Assembly: GCA_900549405.1 (NCBI GenBank)
Contig: URNZ01000054.1
Location: 1 to 13,342, forward strand
DNA from: an uncultured Eubacteriales bacterium
GTDB lineage: Bacteria > Bacillota > Clostridia > Oscillospirales > Oscillospiraceae
Reading direction: 5' to 3'
DNA length: 13,342 nt
Part shown: positions 7,839 through 13,008 of the stretch, in pieces
Numbering within the stretch: position 1 is the stretch's first letter
Layout of the letters: each line of letters starts with the position of its first letter
The notes under the pieces: generated by a model
Database searches by the model: none
What the model saw: only the letters and a program-made list of their open reading frames with translations
What the model was told of the DNA's origin: nothing
Position numbers and translations under genes: made by a program

Positions 7839-8831
7839 TCAGCTCAGCTTGAACAACACTTTTGCCACGCTCTTGTCCCGGGAGTTCAGCAGTTGGAACG
7901 CCTGGGCGCACTCCTCGATGTCAAACACCCGGGAGATCAGCGGCCCCACGTCCACTTTATTCGAGGCGATGGCCGCCACGGCGTCCTCCAGATTCTTGCG
8001 GGTATAGACGTTGCAGCCCACCAGCGTGATCTGGGCGGCCACCAGGGCGTTGATGTCGAAGTGGAACTCCTTTTCAAAGATGCTCACCACATACAGGTGG
8101 CCATTGGCCCGGGTGTGAGCGATGGCGGTGTTCAGGGTGATGGGCTGCCCGGCGGCATCGATGACCTTGTCAAATTTCAGGTCAGCGGGCAGCTCCTTAA
8201 AGGTCTCGTCCGCCCCGACCTTTTCCGCCAGGCCCAGCCGCACGTCGGACACGTCCACGGCGGTGATGTGCTCCACGCCGTAAAGGGCCTTGGCCGACAG
8301 GATGGTCAGCAGGCCGATGGGGCCCACGCCGATGAGGGCCACCCGGTCCTCCGGCTTGAACTGGGCCCGGTCACAGATGTTCAGGGCCACCGCCAGGGGC
8401 TCGGACAGGGCGATCTTCTCCTGGTCGGCCTGGGGCGGGACCTTGATCAGGGTCTCCTGGTCCATGGCGATGTACTCGGCAAAGCAGCCCTGGCGGACCT
8501 CGCCGATAAAGCCCAGGCCCTCGCAGGTGTTATAGCTGCCCGCCTGGCAGCTGGGGCAATGCATACAGGGCACCATGGGGTTGGCGATGACCACGTCGCC
8601 GGGGGCAAAGCCCTTCACCTGGTCCCCCACCTGACGGATCACGCCCACAAACTCGTGGCCCATGGTCTCCGGGATGTTCTGGATGAACATCCCCTTGTTA
8701 TAGATGTGCAGGTCCGAGCCGCAGATCCCCGCGTAGGACACCTGGATCAGCGCGTCGGTGGGGCCGCAGGCGGGCTTTTCCACCGTCTCGAACCGCACGT
8801 CCTGAATTCCGTAGTATCGGGCAGCTTTCAT
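7839..8831 (-). CDS. Zinc-dependent medium-chain alcohol/polyol dehydrogenase (sorbitol-DH-like)
   Basis: A 330-residue NAD(P)-dependent oxidoreductase of the MDR superfamily, likely oxidising a secondary alcohol of a polyol-like substrate. Catalytic zinc ligands are visible as C37 (GICGSDLH), H59-E60 (GHEF) and E144 (LSEPLA). The structural zinc lobe has four cysteines at C89, C92, C95 and C103. The Rossmann motif GVGPIG is at 168-173, and an acidic residue follows the second beta strand (AVDVSD), which suggests NAD rather than NADP. Length is slightly short for the family. The ATG follows GGAGGG by 6 bases. It lies 34 bases after the SDR, and the two dehydrogenases could together oxidise and re-reduce one carbon to invert its configuration. 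L-threonine or butanediol dehydrogenase-like activity is an alternative. Confidence 0.9.
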   Translation of the reverse strand: MKAARYYGIQDVRFETVEKPACGPTDALIQVSYAGICGSDLHIYNKGMFIQNIPETMGHEFVGVIRQVGDQVKGFAPGDVVIANPMVPCMHCPSCQAGSYNTCEGLGFIGEVRQGCFAEYIAMDQETLIKVPPQADQEKIALSEPLAVALNICDRAQFKPEDRVALIGVGPIGLLTILSAKALYGVEHITAVDVSDVRLGLAEKVGADETFKELPADLKFDKVIDAAGQPITLNTAIAHTRANGHLYVVSIFEKEFHFDINALVAAQITLVGCNVYTRKNLEDAVAAIASNKVDVGPLISRVFDIEECAQAFQLLNSRDKSVAKVLFKLS

Positions 8832-8857
8832 GTTGTCCCTCCATTCCCGTCTGGGGC

Positions 8858-8879
8858 GGCTGGCCTTAGCTGGCCAGCC
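8858..8879 (-). other. GC hairpin spanning the SDR stop codon
   Basis: GGCTGGCC (8858-8865) pairs with GGCCAGCC (8872-8879) around a loop that contains the SDR stop codon. It lies between the SDR and alcohol dehydrogenase genes and could affect message processing or stability inside the operon. Confidence 0.45.
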
Positions 8880-9642
8880 ACCCTCCGTCTACTTTAATGG
8901 TCTCACCGGTGACATAGTCGCTGGCCGCCGAGGCCAGGAACAGCACCGGACCGGCCAGGTCCAGGTCGGTCCCCCACTCGTGGAGGGGGATGCGGCTCTC
9001 GATCCAGGCCCGGTGCTTGGGGTCGTCATAGAAGGGCTGGGTCATGGGAGTGATGAAATAGCCGGGGGCCAGGCAGTTCACCTGGATGTGATAGGGCCCC
9101 AGCTCGATGGCCATGGTCTTGGACAGCTGGATCACCCCGCCCTTGGTGGAGCAGTACACGCTGGACTCCTCCAGACCGATGTAGCTGCCCAAGGAGCCGA
9201 TGTTGATGATCTTGCCGCCGCCGTGCTCCTTCATCACCTTGGCCACCTCCTGGGCCATGAAGAACACGCCCTTCATGTTCACCGCCATGATGTGGTCATA
9301 GGCCTCGGGAGTCACCTCGGTAAAGGGCTGGATCTGCTCGTACCCGGCGTTGTTCACCAGCACGTCGATGCGGCCAAAGTCCCGGACCACCGCCTGGACC
9401 AGCGCGTGAATGGAGTCCAGCTGGGTCACGTCCACGGAATAGGCCCTGGCCTTTCCGCCGCCATCCTGGATGGCCTGGACCGTCTGCCCCAGCCGCTCTA
9501 TGTTTCTGCCCGCGCAGATCACCGTGGAGCCCGCCTCCCCAAAGGTCTGGGCATAGCCCTTGCCCAGGCCGGAACCGGCTCCCGTGACCAGAACGACCTT
9601 GCCGGAGACGTCAAACAGGTTCTTTCCATTCATCACGCCCAT
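8866..9642 (-). CDS. SDR-family oxidoreductase
   Basis: A 258-residue classical short-chain dehydrogenase/reductase. Cofactor motif TGAGSGLG is at 20-27, NNAG at 97-100, the catalytic serine is probably S150, and Y163-x-x-x-K167 (YCSTK) completes the catalytic set. The C-terminus has the usual Y-V-T-G...V-D-G-G-W ending. CAGRN at 43-47 puts an arginine after beta-2, which often goes with NADP(H). Closest feel is gluconate 5-dehydrogenase or KduD-like enzymes acting on small hydroxy acids and polyols. The ATG at 9642 is chosen because GGAGGA sits 10 bases upstream; a longer in-frame opening reaching far into the next gene is antisense noise. The gene begins 5 bases after the HisD-like stop, consistent with translational coupling. 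Confidence 0.92.
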   Translation of the reverse strand: MGVMNGKNLFDVSGKVVLVTGAGSGLGKGYAQTFGEAGSTVICAGRNIERLGQTVQAIQDGGGKARAYSVDVTQLDSIHALVQAVVRDFGRIDVLVNNAGYEQIQPFTEVTPEAYDHIMAVNMKGVFFMAQEVAKVMKEHGGGKIINIGSLGSYIGLEESSVYCSTKGGVIQLSKTMAIELGPYHIQVNCLAPGYFITPMTQPFYDDPKHRAWIESRIPLHEWGTDLDLAGPVLFLASAASDYVTGETIKVDGGWLAS

Positions 9643-9647
9643 ATTGT

Positions 9648-10979
9648 TCAATCCTCCAATCTCAGCTTCACAGAATCTCTGTGGGCCTGAAGACCCTCCA
9701 CCTCCGCAAATCTCATGCAGTGCTTGGCCAGGTTGTGGCAGCCCTCTTTCGACACGAACTGGTGGAAGGGGGTCTTGATAAAGGTGCCGACCCACACGCC
9801 GTTGGAATACCGGGCGGTGCGCATGGTGGGCAGGGTGTGGTTGGGGCCGGAGACAAAGTCGCCAAAGGCCACCGGCGCATAGTGTCCCACGAACATAGAG
9901 CCATAGTGCAGCAGCTTTTTGGCCACCTCCCGCTCGTCCTTCACCTGGACCTCCAGGTGCTCGGGGGCGATGTCGTTGGAGATATCGATGGCCTCGTCCA
10001 TAGAGTCGGCCAGATAGATGGCCCCGTTGTCCTTCCAGGCCTGGGCGGCCACGTCCTGGGTCTCCAGGGTGGGCAGCAGGCGCTGGAGCTCCACCATGGC
10101 CTCGTCGATCACCTTTTCGCTGGTGCAGACCAGGATGGGCTTGGCGTTGGGGTCGTGCTCGGCCTGGCCCAGCAGGTCGATGGCCACATAGGTGGGGTTG
10201 GCCGTCTCGTCGGCCAGCACCAGCACCTCGCTGGGTCCGGCCAGGCTGTCGATGCCCACGGTGCCGAACACCTGGCGCTTGGCCTCGGCCACAAAGCGGT
10301 TGCCCGGTCCGGCGATCAGGTCCACGGGCTTCACCGTCTCGGTGCCAAAGGCCAGGGCCGCAATGGCCTGGGCGCCGCCCATGCAATAGATCTCGTCCGC
10401 CCCGGCGATGTCCATGGCCACCAGCACGGCGGGGTGGATCATGTTAAAGCCGTGGAAGGGAGGGGAGCAGGCCGCCACTTCCTTCACCCCGGCCACCTTG
10501 GCGGTGATGATGCCCATCAGGGCGGAGCTGGGCAGGGGGTGCCGCCCGGCGGGGACATAACAGCCCACCCGCTCGATGGGTACCATGCGGTGGCCGATCT
10601 CCAGGCCGGGGACCTTGCTCTGGATGTCCAGGTCCTTCAGACAGGTGCGCTGCTGCTCGGCAAAGAAGCGGATCTGGTCGGCGGAGAAGCGGATGGCCTC
10701 CAGCGTGGCCTCGTCCACCTGGTGATAGGCGGCCTTCACCAGCTCCGGGTCCACCCGGACGGTCTTGATGTCCATCTTGTCGAACTTGGCGGCATACTCG
10801 ATCAGGGCCTTGTCCCCGTTCTCCCGGACGTTGTCCAGAATGTCCATCACAGTACGGGTCAGGTTCTCGTCCCGCTCATAGGTCTTCTGTAAGTTTTCAG
10901 GATAGTTGAGAAATATAGGCCGGTCAAAGGGTTTGATATGAAATATCCCGAAAAAACACGGGAACTGGCCTAAAATCAA
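9648..10979 (-). CDS. Histidinol dehydrogenase-family enzyme, probably catabolic (HpsN-like)
   Basis: A HisD-fold NAD-dependent dehydrogenase, 443 residues from the TTG at 10979. HisD enzymes oxidise a primary alcohol to a carboxylate in two NAD-linked steps. Counterparts of the E. coli zinc ligands Gln259, His262, Asp360 and His419 are Q272, H275, D374 and H433; the Glu326/His327 pair is E340/H341 and His367 is H381. It departs from biosynthetic HisD in YVPAGRHPLPSS (141-152; HisD has GGS or GGT) and in VWVGTFIKTPFH (395-406), features I associate with sulfopropanediol dehydrogenase HpsN and relatives. It heads the operon with two other dehydrogenases and a symporter and no his gene, which argues for catabolism. 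The start is doubtful: TTG is the first possible codon after an in-frame stop, without a Shine-Dalgarno site. Alignment with HisD begins around residue 20-40. Histidinol catabolism is an alternative role. Confidence 0.85.
   Translation of the reverse strand: MILGQFPCFFGIFHIKPFDRPIFLNYPENLQKTYERDENLTRTVMDILDNVRENGDKALIEYAAKFDKMDIKTVRVDPELVKAAYHQVDEATLEAIRFSADQIRFFAEQQRTCLKDLDIQSKVPGLEIGHRMVPIERVGCYVPAGRHPLPSSALMGIITAKVAGVKEVAACSPPFHGFNMIHPAVLVAMDIAGADEIYCMGGAQAIAALAFGTETVKPVDLIAGPGNRFVAEAKRQVFGTVGIDSLAGPSEVLVLADETANPTYVAIDLLGQAEHDPNAKPILVCTSEKVIDEAMVELQRLLPTLETQDVAAQAWKDNGAIYLADSMDEAIDISNDIAPEHLEVQVKDEREVAKKLLHYGSMFVGHYAPVAFGDFVSGPNHTLPTMRTARYSNGVWVGTFIKTPFHQFVSKEGCHNLAKHCMRFAEVEGLQAHRDSVKLRLED
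10916..10972. repeat. Nested inverted repeat over the 5' end of the HisD-like gene
   Basis: TAGGCCGGT (10916-10924) is nearly complementary to AACTGGCCTA (10963-10972), and inside it TCCCG (10946-10950) pairs with CGGGA (10959-10963). It covers the N-terminal codons that do not align with HisD proteins. It could fold in the leader and influence translation, or be an operator. Confidence 0.4.
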
Positions 10980-11018
10980 GGGATTTCAGCGATAAACAAG
11001 TGCAAAACCGAGGAAGAA

Positions 11019-11068
11019 ATTGTAGTCCTGTGAAAATGGGATTGCAATTTCTTTTTTTATTTTTTTAT
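11019..11068 (-). promoter_or_regulatory. Promoter with A-tract UP element for the HisD-SDR-ADH-symporter operon
   Basis: Read leftward, TTGCAA (11042-11047), a 17-base spacer and TACAAT (11019-11024) match the sigma-A consensus well. Just upstream on the same strand lies a long run of A-tracts (11048-11068), typical of an UP element. Transcription would start near 11012, about 33 bases before the TTG at 10979. That leader has no ribosome binding site. Confidence 0.7.
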
Positions 11069-11207
11069 CCTCACCAGGCGTATGGCGGACGGATCGGGCA
11101 GGGGTTTTAAGAGGCCCTTTTAAGAGCGTTTAAGAGGATACAGCAGCAGGCACGGCGAGAGGGCGAAAAGCCAAGCACGGCGGGGGTTTTCGGGGTTTTA
11201 AGAAAAC

Positions 11208-11270
11208 AAAAAAGACCTTTTAAGCGGGGCGCGCGCTGGGCGGCTTCTCCCCTGCTTGAAAGGTCTTTTT
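11208..11270. terminator. Long bidirectional intrinsic terminator
   Basis: AAAAAGACCTTT (ending 11220) pairs with AAAGGTCTTTTT (11259-11270), and the stem continues inward with TAAGC/GCTTG and GGGG/CCCC. Both strands end in a T-run, so it should stop transcripts coming from either side. It would insulate the leftward host operon from the prophage repressor transcript. Confidence 0.75.
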
Positions 11271-11283
11271 CTTTGTTGGAAGG

Positions 11284-11410
11284 CCCGGACAGCCCGGACA
11301 AAATGTGTCCGCGCTGCAAATTGGTGTCCGCGCCCCGGAAATACGGGCTTTTCGGGCACTCGGCCTTGAAAATGTCCAGGCCAGAATGTCCGGGCTAAAA
11401 ATGCCGGACA
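11284..11410. repeat. Seven copies of a TGTCCG-type motif between the two TTTAAGAGG clusters
   Basis: CCCGGACA at 11284-11291 and 11293-11300, TGTCCGCG at 11306-11313 and 11325-11332, TGTCCAGG at 11373-11380, TGTCCGGG at 11387-11394 and GCCGGACA at 11403-11410. The first two and the last are inverted relative to the middle four. A second DNA-binding protein, or a second transposase contact, is the simplest reading. Confidence 0.6.
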
Positions 11411-11536
11411 AGTGGTTTTTAAGAGGCTCTTAAAAGGTGGCGTTTAAGAGGACGCGGCAACACCGTGAACATAACAGAATTTGTGATTTTCTGACAAATG
11501 AAAAACAAGGGCACAGCCAGGTGGTAGGCTTGTCCT

Positions 11537-11548
11537 ATATACAAATGG
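11537..11548 (+). promoter_or_regulatory. Outlying operator half matching the repressor operators
   Basis: ATATACAAATGG is identical to the first 12 bases of the operator at 12151-12167. It lies just past the end of the repressor gene, about 570-610 bases from the main operators, where bound repressor could form a loop. Confidence 0.5.
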
Positions 11549-11550
11549 TA

Positions 11551-12069
11551 TCACCGCTTGTATTGCTCCAGCTGTGTCAGCTCGGCGGCCCGCTTCGCCA
11601 GCTCGGTGCGCCCTTGGGGATTCAATGCAAAGGCGGCCTGGAAGATCTGTGCGAACTGATCCCCATCCAGATCGGCGGGGCCATCATCGCGGAGCAGTTG
11701 GGTAGTCACAGTTTCCATCACCCCAGACAGGATGGAAACAGCCAGCATTTGCCGCTCCTGGGAGCTGCAGTCAAAGTCCAGTTTGAAGGTCTGAAACAGA
11801 CCCACCAGTCCATCCAGGCGATCCTGAATAGTAGCACTATTCTGGAGGAAGGTTTCGCGGTCAATATCACCTCGGAGGTATTCCCCGCTCACTTTGAAGA
11901 AACGCTCCAGAGCAGCCATCGCTTTTGAGTTTGGTTCCCGCAGACCGTTCTCATAATTGCGAACTGCGGCCATGCTGACACCAATTCGCTGCGCCAACTG
12001 CTCCTGAGTTAAACCAGCGTCCTTTCGGAGTTCTTGAATGCGCTGCCCCATAGCACTTTTCTTGTTCAT
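11551..12069 (-). CDS. XRE-family repressor of the Mu-like prophage
   Basis: A 172-residue protein. Residues 8-65 form an HTH_3/XRE domain, with the core TQEQLAQRIGVSMAAVRNYE at 21-40. The rest (about 70-172) is helical and not recognised; there is no LexA/S24-type protease domain, so RecA-driven self-cleavage is unlikely. It is divergent from the early genes, as the c repressor of Mu is. The ATG has AGAAGG 9 bases upstream. Its promoter carries one of the three ATATACAAATG operators, so autoregulation is likely. The ends overlap no other gene, and an outlying operator half lies just beyond the stop. Confidence 0.85.
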   Translation of the reverse strand: MNKKSAMGQRIQELRKDAGLTQEQLAQRIGVSMAAVRNYENGLREPNSKAMAALERFFKVSGEYLRGDIDRETFLQNSATIQDRLDGLVGLFQTFKLDFDCSSQERQMLAVSILSGVMETVTTQLLRDDGPADLDGDQFAQIFQAAFALNPQGRTELAKRAAELTQLEQYKR

Positions 12070-12096
12070 CTAAGTACACCTTCTCTCTGAAAAACA

Positions 12097-12125
12097 AGTA
12101 TAGCGGAAATATATACAAATGTAAA
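12097..12125 (-). promoter_or_regulatory. Leftward promoter of the repressor gene
   Basis: Read leftward, TTTACA (12120-12125), a 17-base spacer and TATACT (12097-12102). The start would be near 12090, giving a leader of about 20 bases. The operator at 12111-12127 covers the -35 hexamer and half of the spacer. Confidence 0.7.
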
Positions 12126-12127
12126 CA
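12111..12127 (+). promoter_or_regulatory. Operator copy 1 (over the repressor promoter)
   Basis: ATATACAAATGTAAACA; the core TACAAATGTA is nearly palindromic. It overlaps the -35 element of the leftward promoter, so bound protein should block repressor transcription. Confidence 0.75.
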
Positions 12128-12145
12128 GGGAAGAGCGAAAAACGC

Positions 12146-12174
12146 TTGACATATACAAATGGAAACATTATAAT
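12146..12174 (+). promoter_or_regulatory. Consensus early promoter of the prophage
   Basis: TTGACA (12146-12151) and TATAAT (12169-12174) with a 17-base spacer: a perfect consensus promoter. It drives the Ner-like gene and probably everything through the transposase. The start would lie near 12181. Confidence 0.88.
12151..12167 (+). promoter_or_regulatory. Operator copy 2 (fills the early promoter spacer)
   Basis: ATATACAAATGGAAACA starts on the last base of the -35 hexamer and ends one base before the -10 flank, so bound protein would exclude RNA polymerase from the early promoter. Confidence 0.8.
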
Positions 12175-12185
12175 GGGTACATAAC

Positions 12186-12202
12186 ATATACAAACGGAAA
12201 CA
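12186..12202 (+). promoter_or_regulatory. Operator copy 3 (downstream of the early start site)
   Basis: ATATACAAACGGAAACA lies just after the predicted start of early transcription and 3 bases before the AGGAGG of the next gene. It is 35 bases from copy 2, which is 40 from copy 1, so the sites may bind cooperatively on nearly the same DNA face. Confidence 0.75.
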
Positions 12203-12217
12203 AAAGGAGGGGCGAAG

Positions 12218-12442
12218 ATGCTACTCAAGGTAAATGCGGCAGAACTCCAGCGCCGCCGAGAAAAGCAGAATATGACACCTTACCGACTGGCGGTAGAAGC
12301 GGGACTTCCGGTAAATGCAATTTACCGCCTGGAGGATGGATCCACCAAAATGACCAGCCACCTCCGCGCCAGAGAGATTGCAAAGGCGTTACATTGTAAG
12401 ACTGAAGAGATTTTCACTGAGGCGAAGGGAGAAGCGGTATGA
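12218..12442 (+). CDS. Small XRE/Cro-type DNA-binding protein (Ner-like)
   Basis: A 74-residue protein made almost entirely of a helix-turn-helix domain (MTPYRLAVEAGLPVNAIYRL at 19-38). It is the first gene rightward of the prophage switch, the place of Ner in Mu and Cro in lambda, where such proteins shut down early or repressor transcription. AGGAGG at 12205-12210 is 7 bases before the ATG. Its stop overlaps the next start (ATGA). It could bind the same ATATACAAATG operators as the repressor, but this is inference. Confidence 0.85.
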   Translation: MLLKVNAAELQRRREKQNMTPYRLAVEAGLPVNAIYRLEDGSTKMTSHLRAREIAKALHCKTEEIFTEAKGEAV

Positions 12443-12714
12443 ATATCGAAGTAACTCAGAAAGCCGATGGCTGGATGTTAGGAACCATCGAAGGAGGCTA
12501 TGAATGGCAAGCTAAGGTGTATGAGAAGCCGTCCGAGTTTGGGATCAACGGAGGCCGCGTCAGTAAACTGTTCATCCGGCCAGTGGGACTTGGATGGCAG
12601 CCCGCCCTTATAAGCTATGACCGAGGCTGGGATAAGCGACCGGAAACTCAGGACGCTAAGGTGGTTTTTGAAACGCTTTTAAATTACCTGGAAAGCACTA
12701 CGAACAAGAATTAA
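12439..12714 (+). CDS. Small prophage protein, possibly DUF7678-like
   Basis: A 91-residue protein of unknown function. The block GYEWQAKVYEKPSEFGINGG (20-39) followed by RVSKLFIR and the later SYDRGWD resemble a family of small Firmicute phage proteins that I believe is DUF7678; I could not verify this. It starts inside the stop of the Ner-like gene (ATGA), so it is translationally coupled to it. No membrane segment or known catalytic motif is visible. Confidence 0.75.
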   Translation: MNIEVTQKADGWMLGTIEGGYEWQAKVYEKPSEFGINGGRVSKLFIRPVGLGWQPALISYDRGWDKRPETQDAKVVFETLLNYLESTTNKN

Positions 12715-12729
12715 GAAAGGAACATGGAC

Positions 12730-12924
12730 ATGAACGAGAAAACCATAGAAGTTGCCTTGAACCTCCTGATTTCTGGAGAATTGGATCTGGTAGACACTGC
12801 GCTGGGCGAGGTATCCAATATCAAGACCTATGCGGAGGCTGGGATATTGACGCGGGACAGCGGCCTTGTCCTTCGAATGGAGGACGGGAGCGAGTTTCAG
12901 ATCACCATCAAGCAGAGCAAATGA
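12730..12924 (+). CDS. Small prophage protein of unknown function
   Basis: A 64-residue acidic protein (MNEKTIEVALNLLISGELDL...) with a C-terminal stretch, GLVLRMEDGSEFQITIKQ, that looks like a beta hairpin. I do not recognise a family. The start at 12730 is preferred because AGGA ends 8 bases before it; the ATG two codons earlier (12724) is only 2 bases from the same site. It lies in the early transcript between the Ner-like gene and the transposase, the region where Mu-like phages carry small host-take-over or DNA-binding proteins. Confidence 0.7.
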   Translation: MNEKTIEVALNLLISGELDLVDTALGEVSNIKTYAEAGILTRDSGLVLRMEDGSEFQITIKQSK

Positions 12925-12930
12925 GCCGAA

Positions 12931-12990
12931 ACCGCCCGGCCAGGGCGGTCTGCAGGGGATAACCTCCCTGCACTGACGATGGCAGGTTAT
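12931..12990 (+). promoter_or_regulatory. Hairpins with alternative pairing before the transposase gene
   Basis: ACCGCCC (12931-12937) pairs with GGGCGGT (12943-12949). TGCAGGG (12951-12957) pairs with CCCTGCA (12966-12972), but the loop bases ATAACCT (12959-12965) can instead pair with AGGTTAT (12984-12990), extended by CC/GG. The two folds exclude each other and lie 18-60 bases before the transposase start, so they may tune its translation. Confidence 0.45.
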
Positions 12991-13008
12991 GAAAGGCAGG
13001 TGAAGGAA

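Larger units (their letters stand above)
11105..11452. repeat. Eight copies of a TTTAAGAGG-type motif in the prophage end region
   Basis: Copies of TTTTAAGAGG, or one- to two-base variants, occur at 11105-11114, 11118-11127, 11128-11137, 11196-11203 (partial), 11218-11227 (TTTTAAGCGG), 11417-11426, 11427-11435 (inverted) and 11442-11451. Three sit close together near the outer end and three near the inner edge. The spacing suggests binding sites of one protein, most simply the transposase at the element's left end. Confidence 0.65.

Noticed and set aside
8866..10386. 506-codon version of the SDR gene extending into the HisD-like gene
   Set aside because: The extra N-terminal part is out-of-frame reading of the HisD-like gene; the SDR has its own GGAGGA and ATG at 9642.
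9681..10892. 403-codon plus-strand frame opposite the HisD-like gene
   Set aside because: Antisense shadow; the minus strand encodes a complete set of HisD catalytic residues.
9648..10979. Biosynthetic hisD of the histidine operon
   Set aside because: No his genes nearby, altered substrate-loop motifs, and an operon of transport and alcohol dehydrogenase genes.
11437..11928. 163-codon frame opposite the prophage repressor
   Set aside because: Antisense of a clear XRE repressor that has its own promoter and ribosome binding site.
12111..12202. Three evenly spaced 17-bp repeats as a short CRISPR array
   Set aside because: Repeats are too short, spacers are only 18-23 bases, they overlap promoters, and no cas genes are present; operators explain them better.
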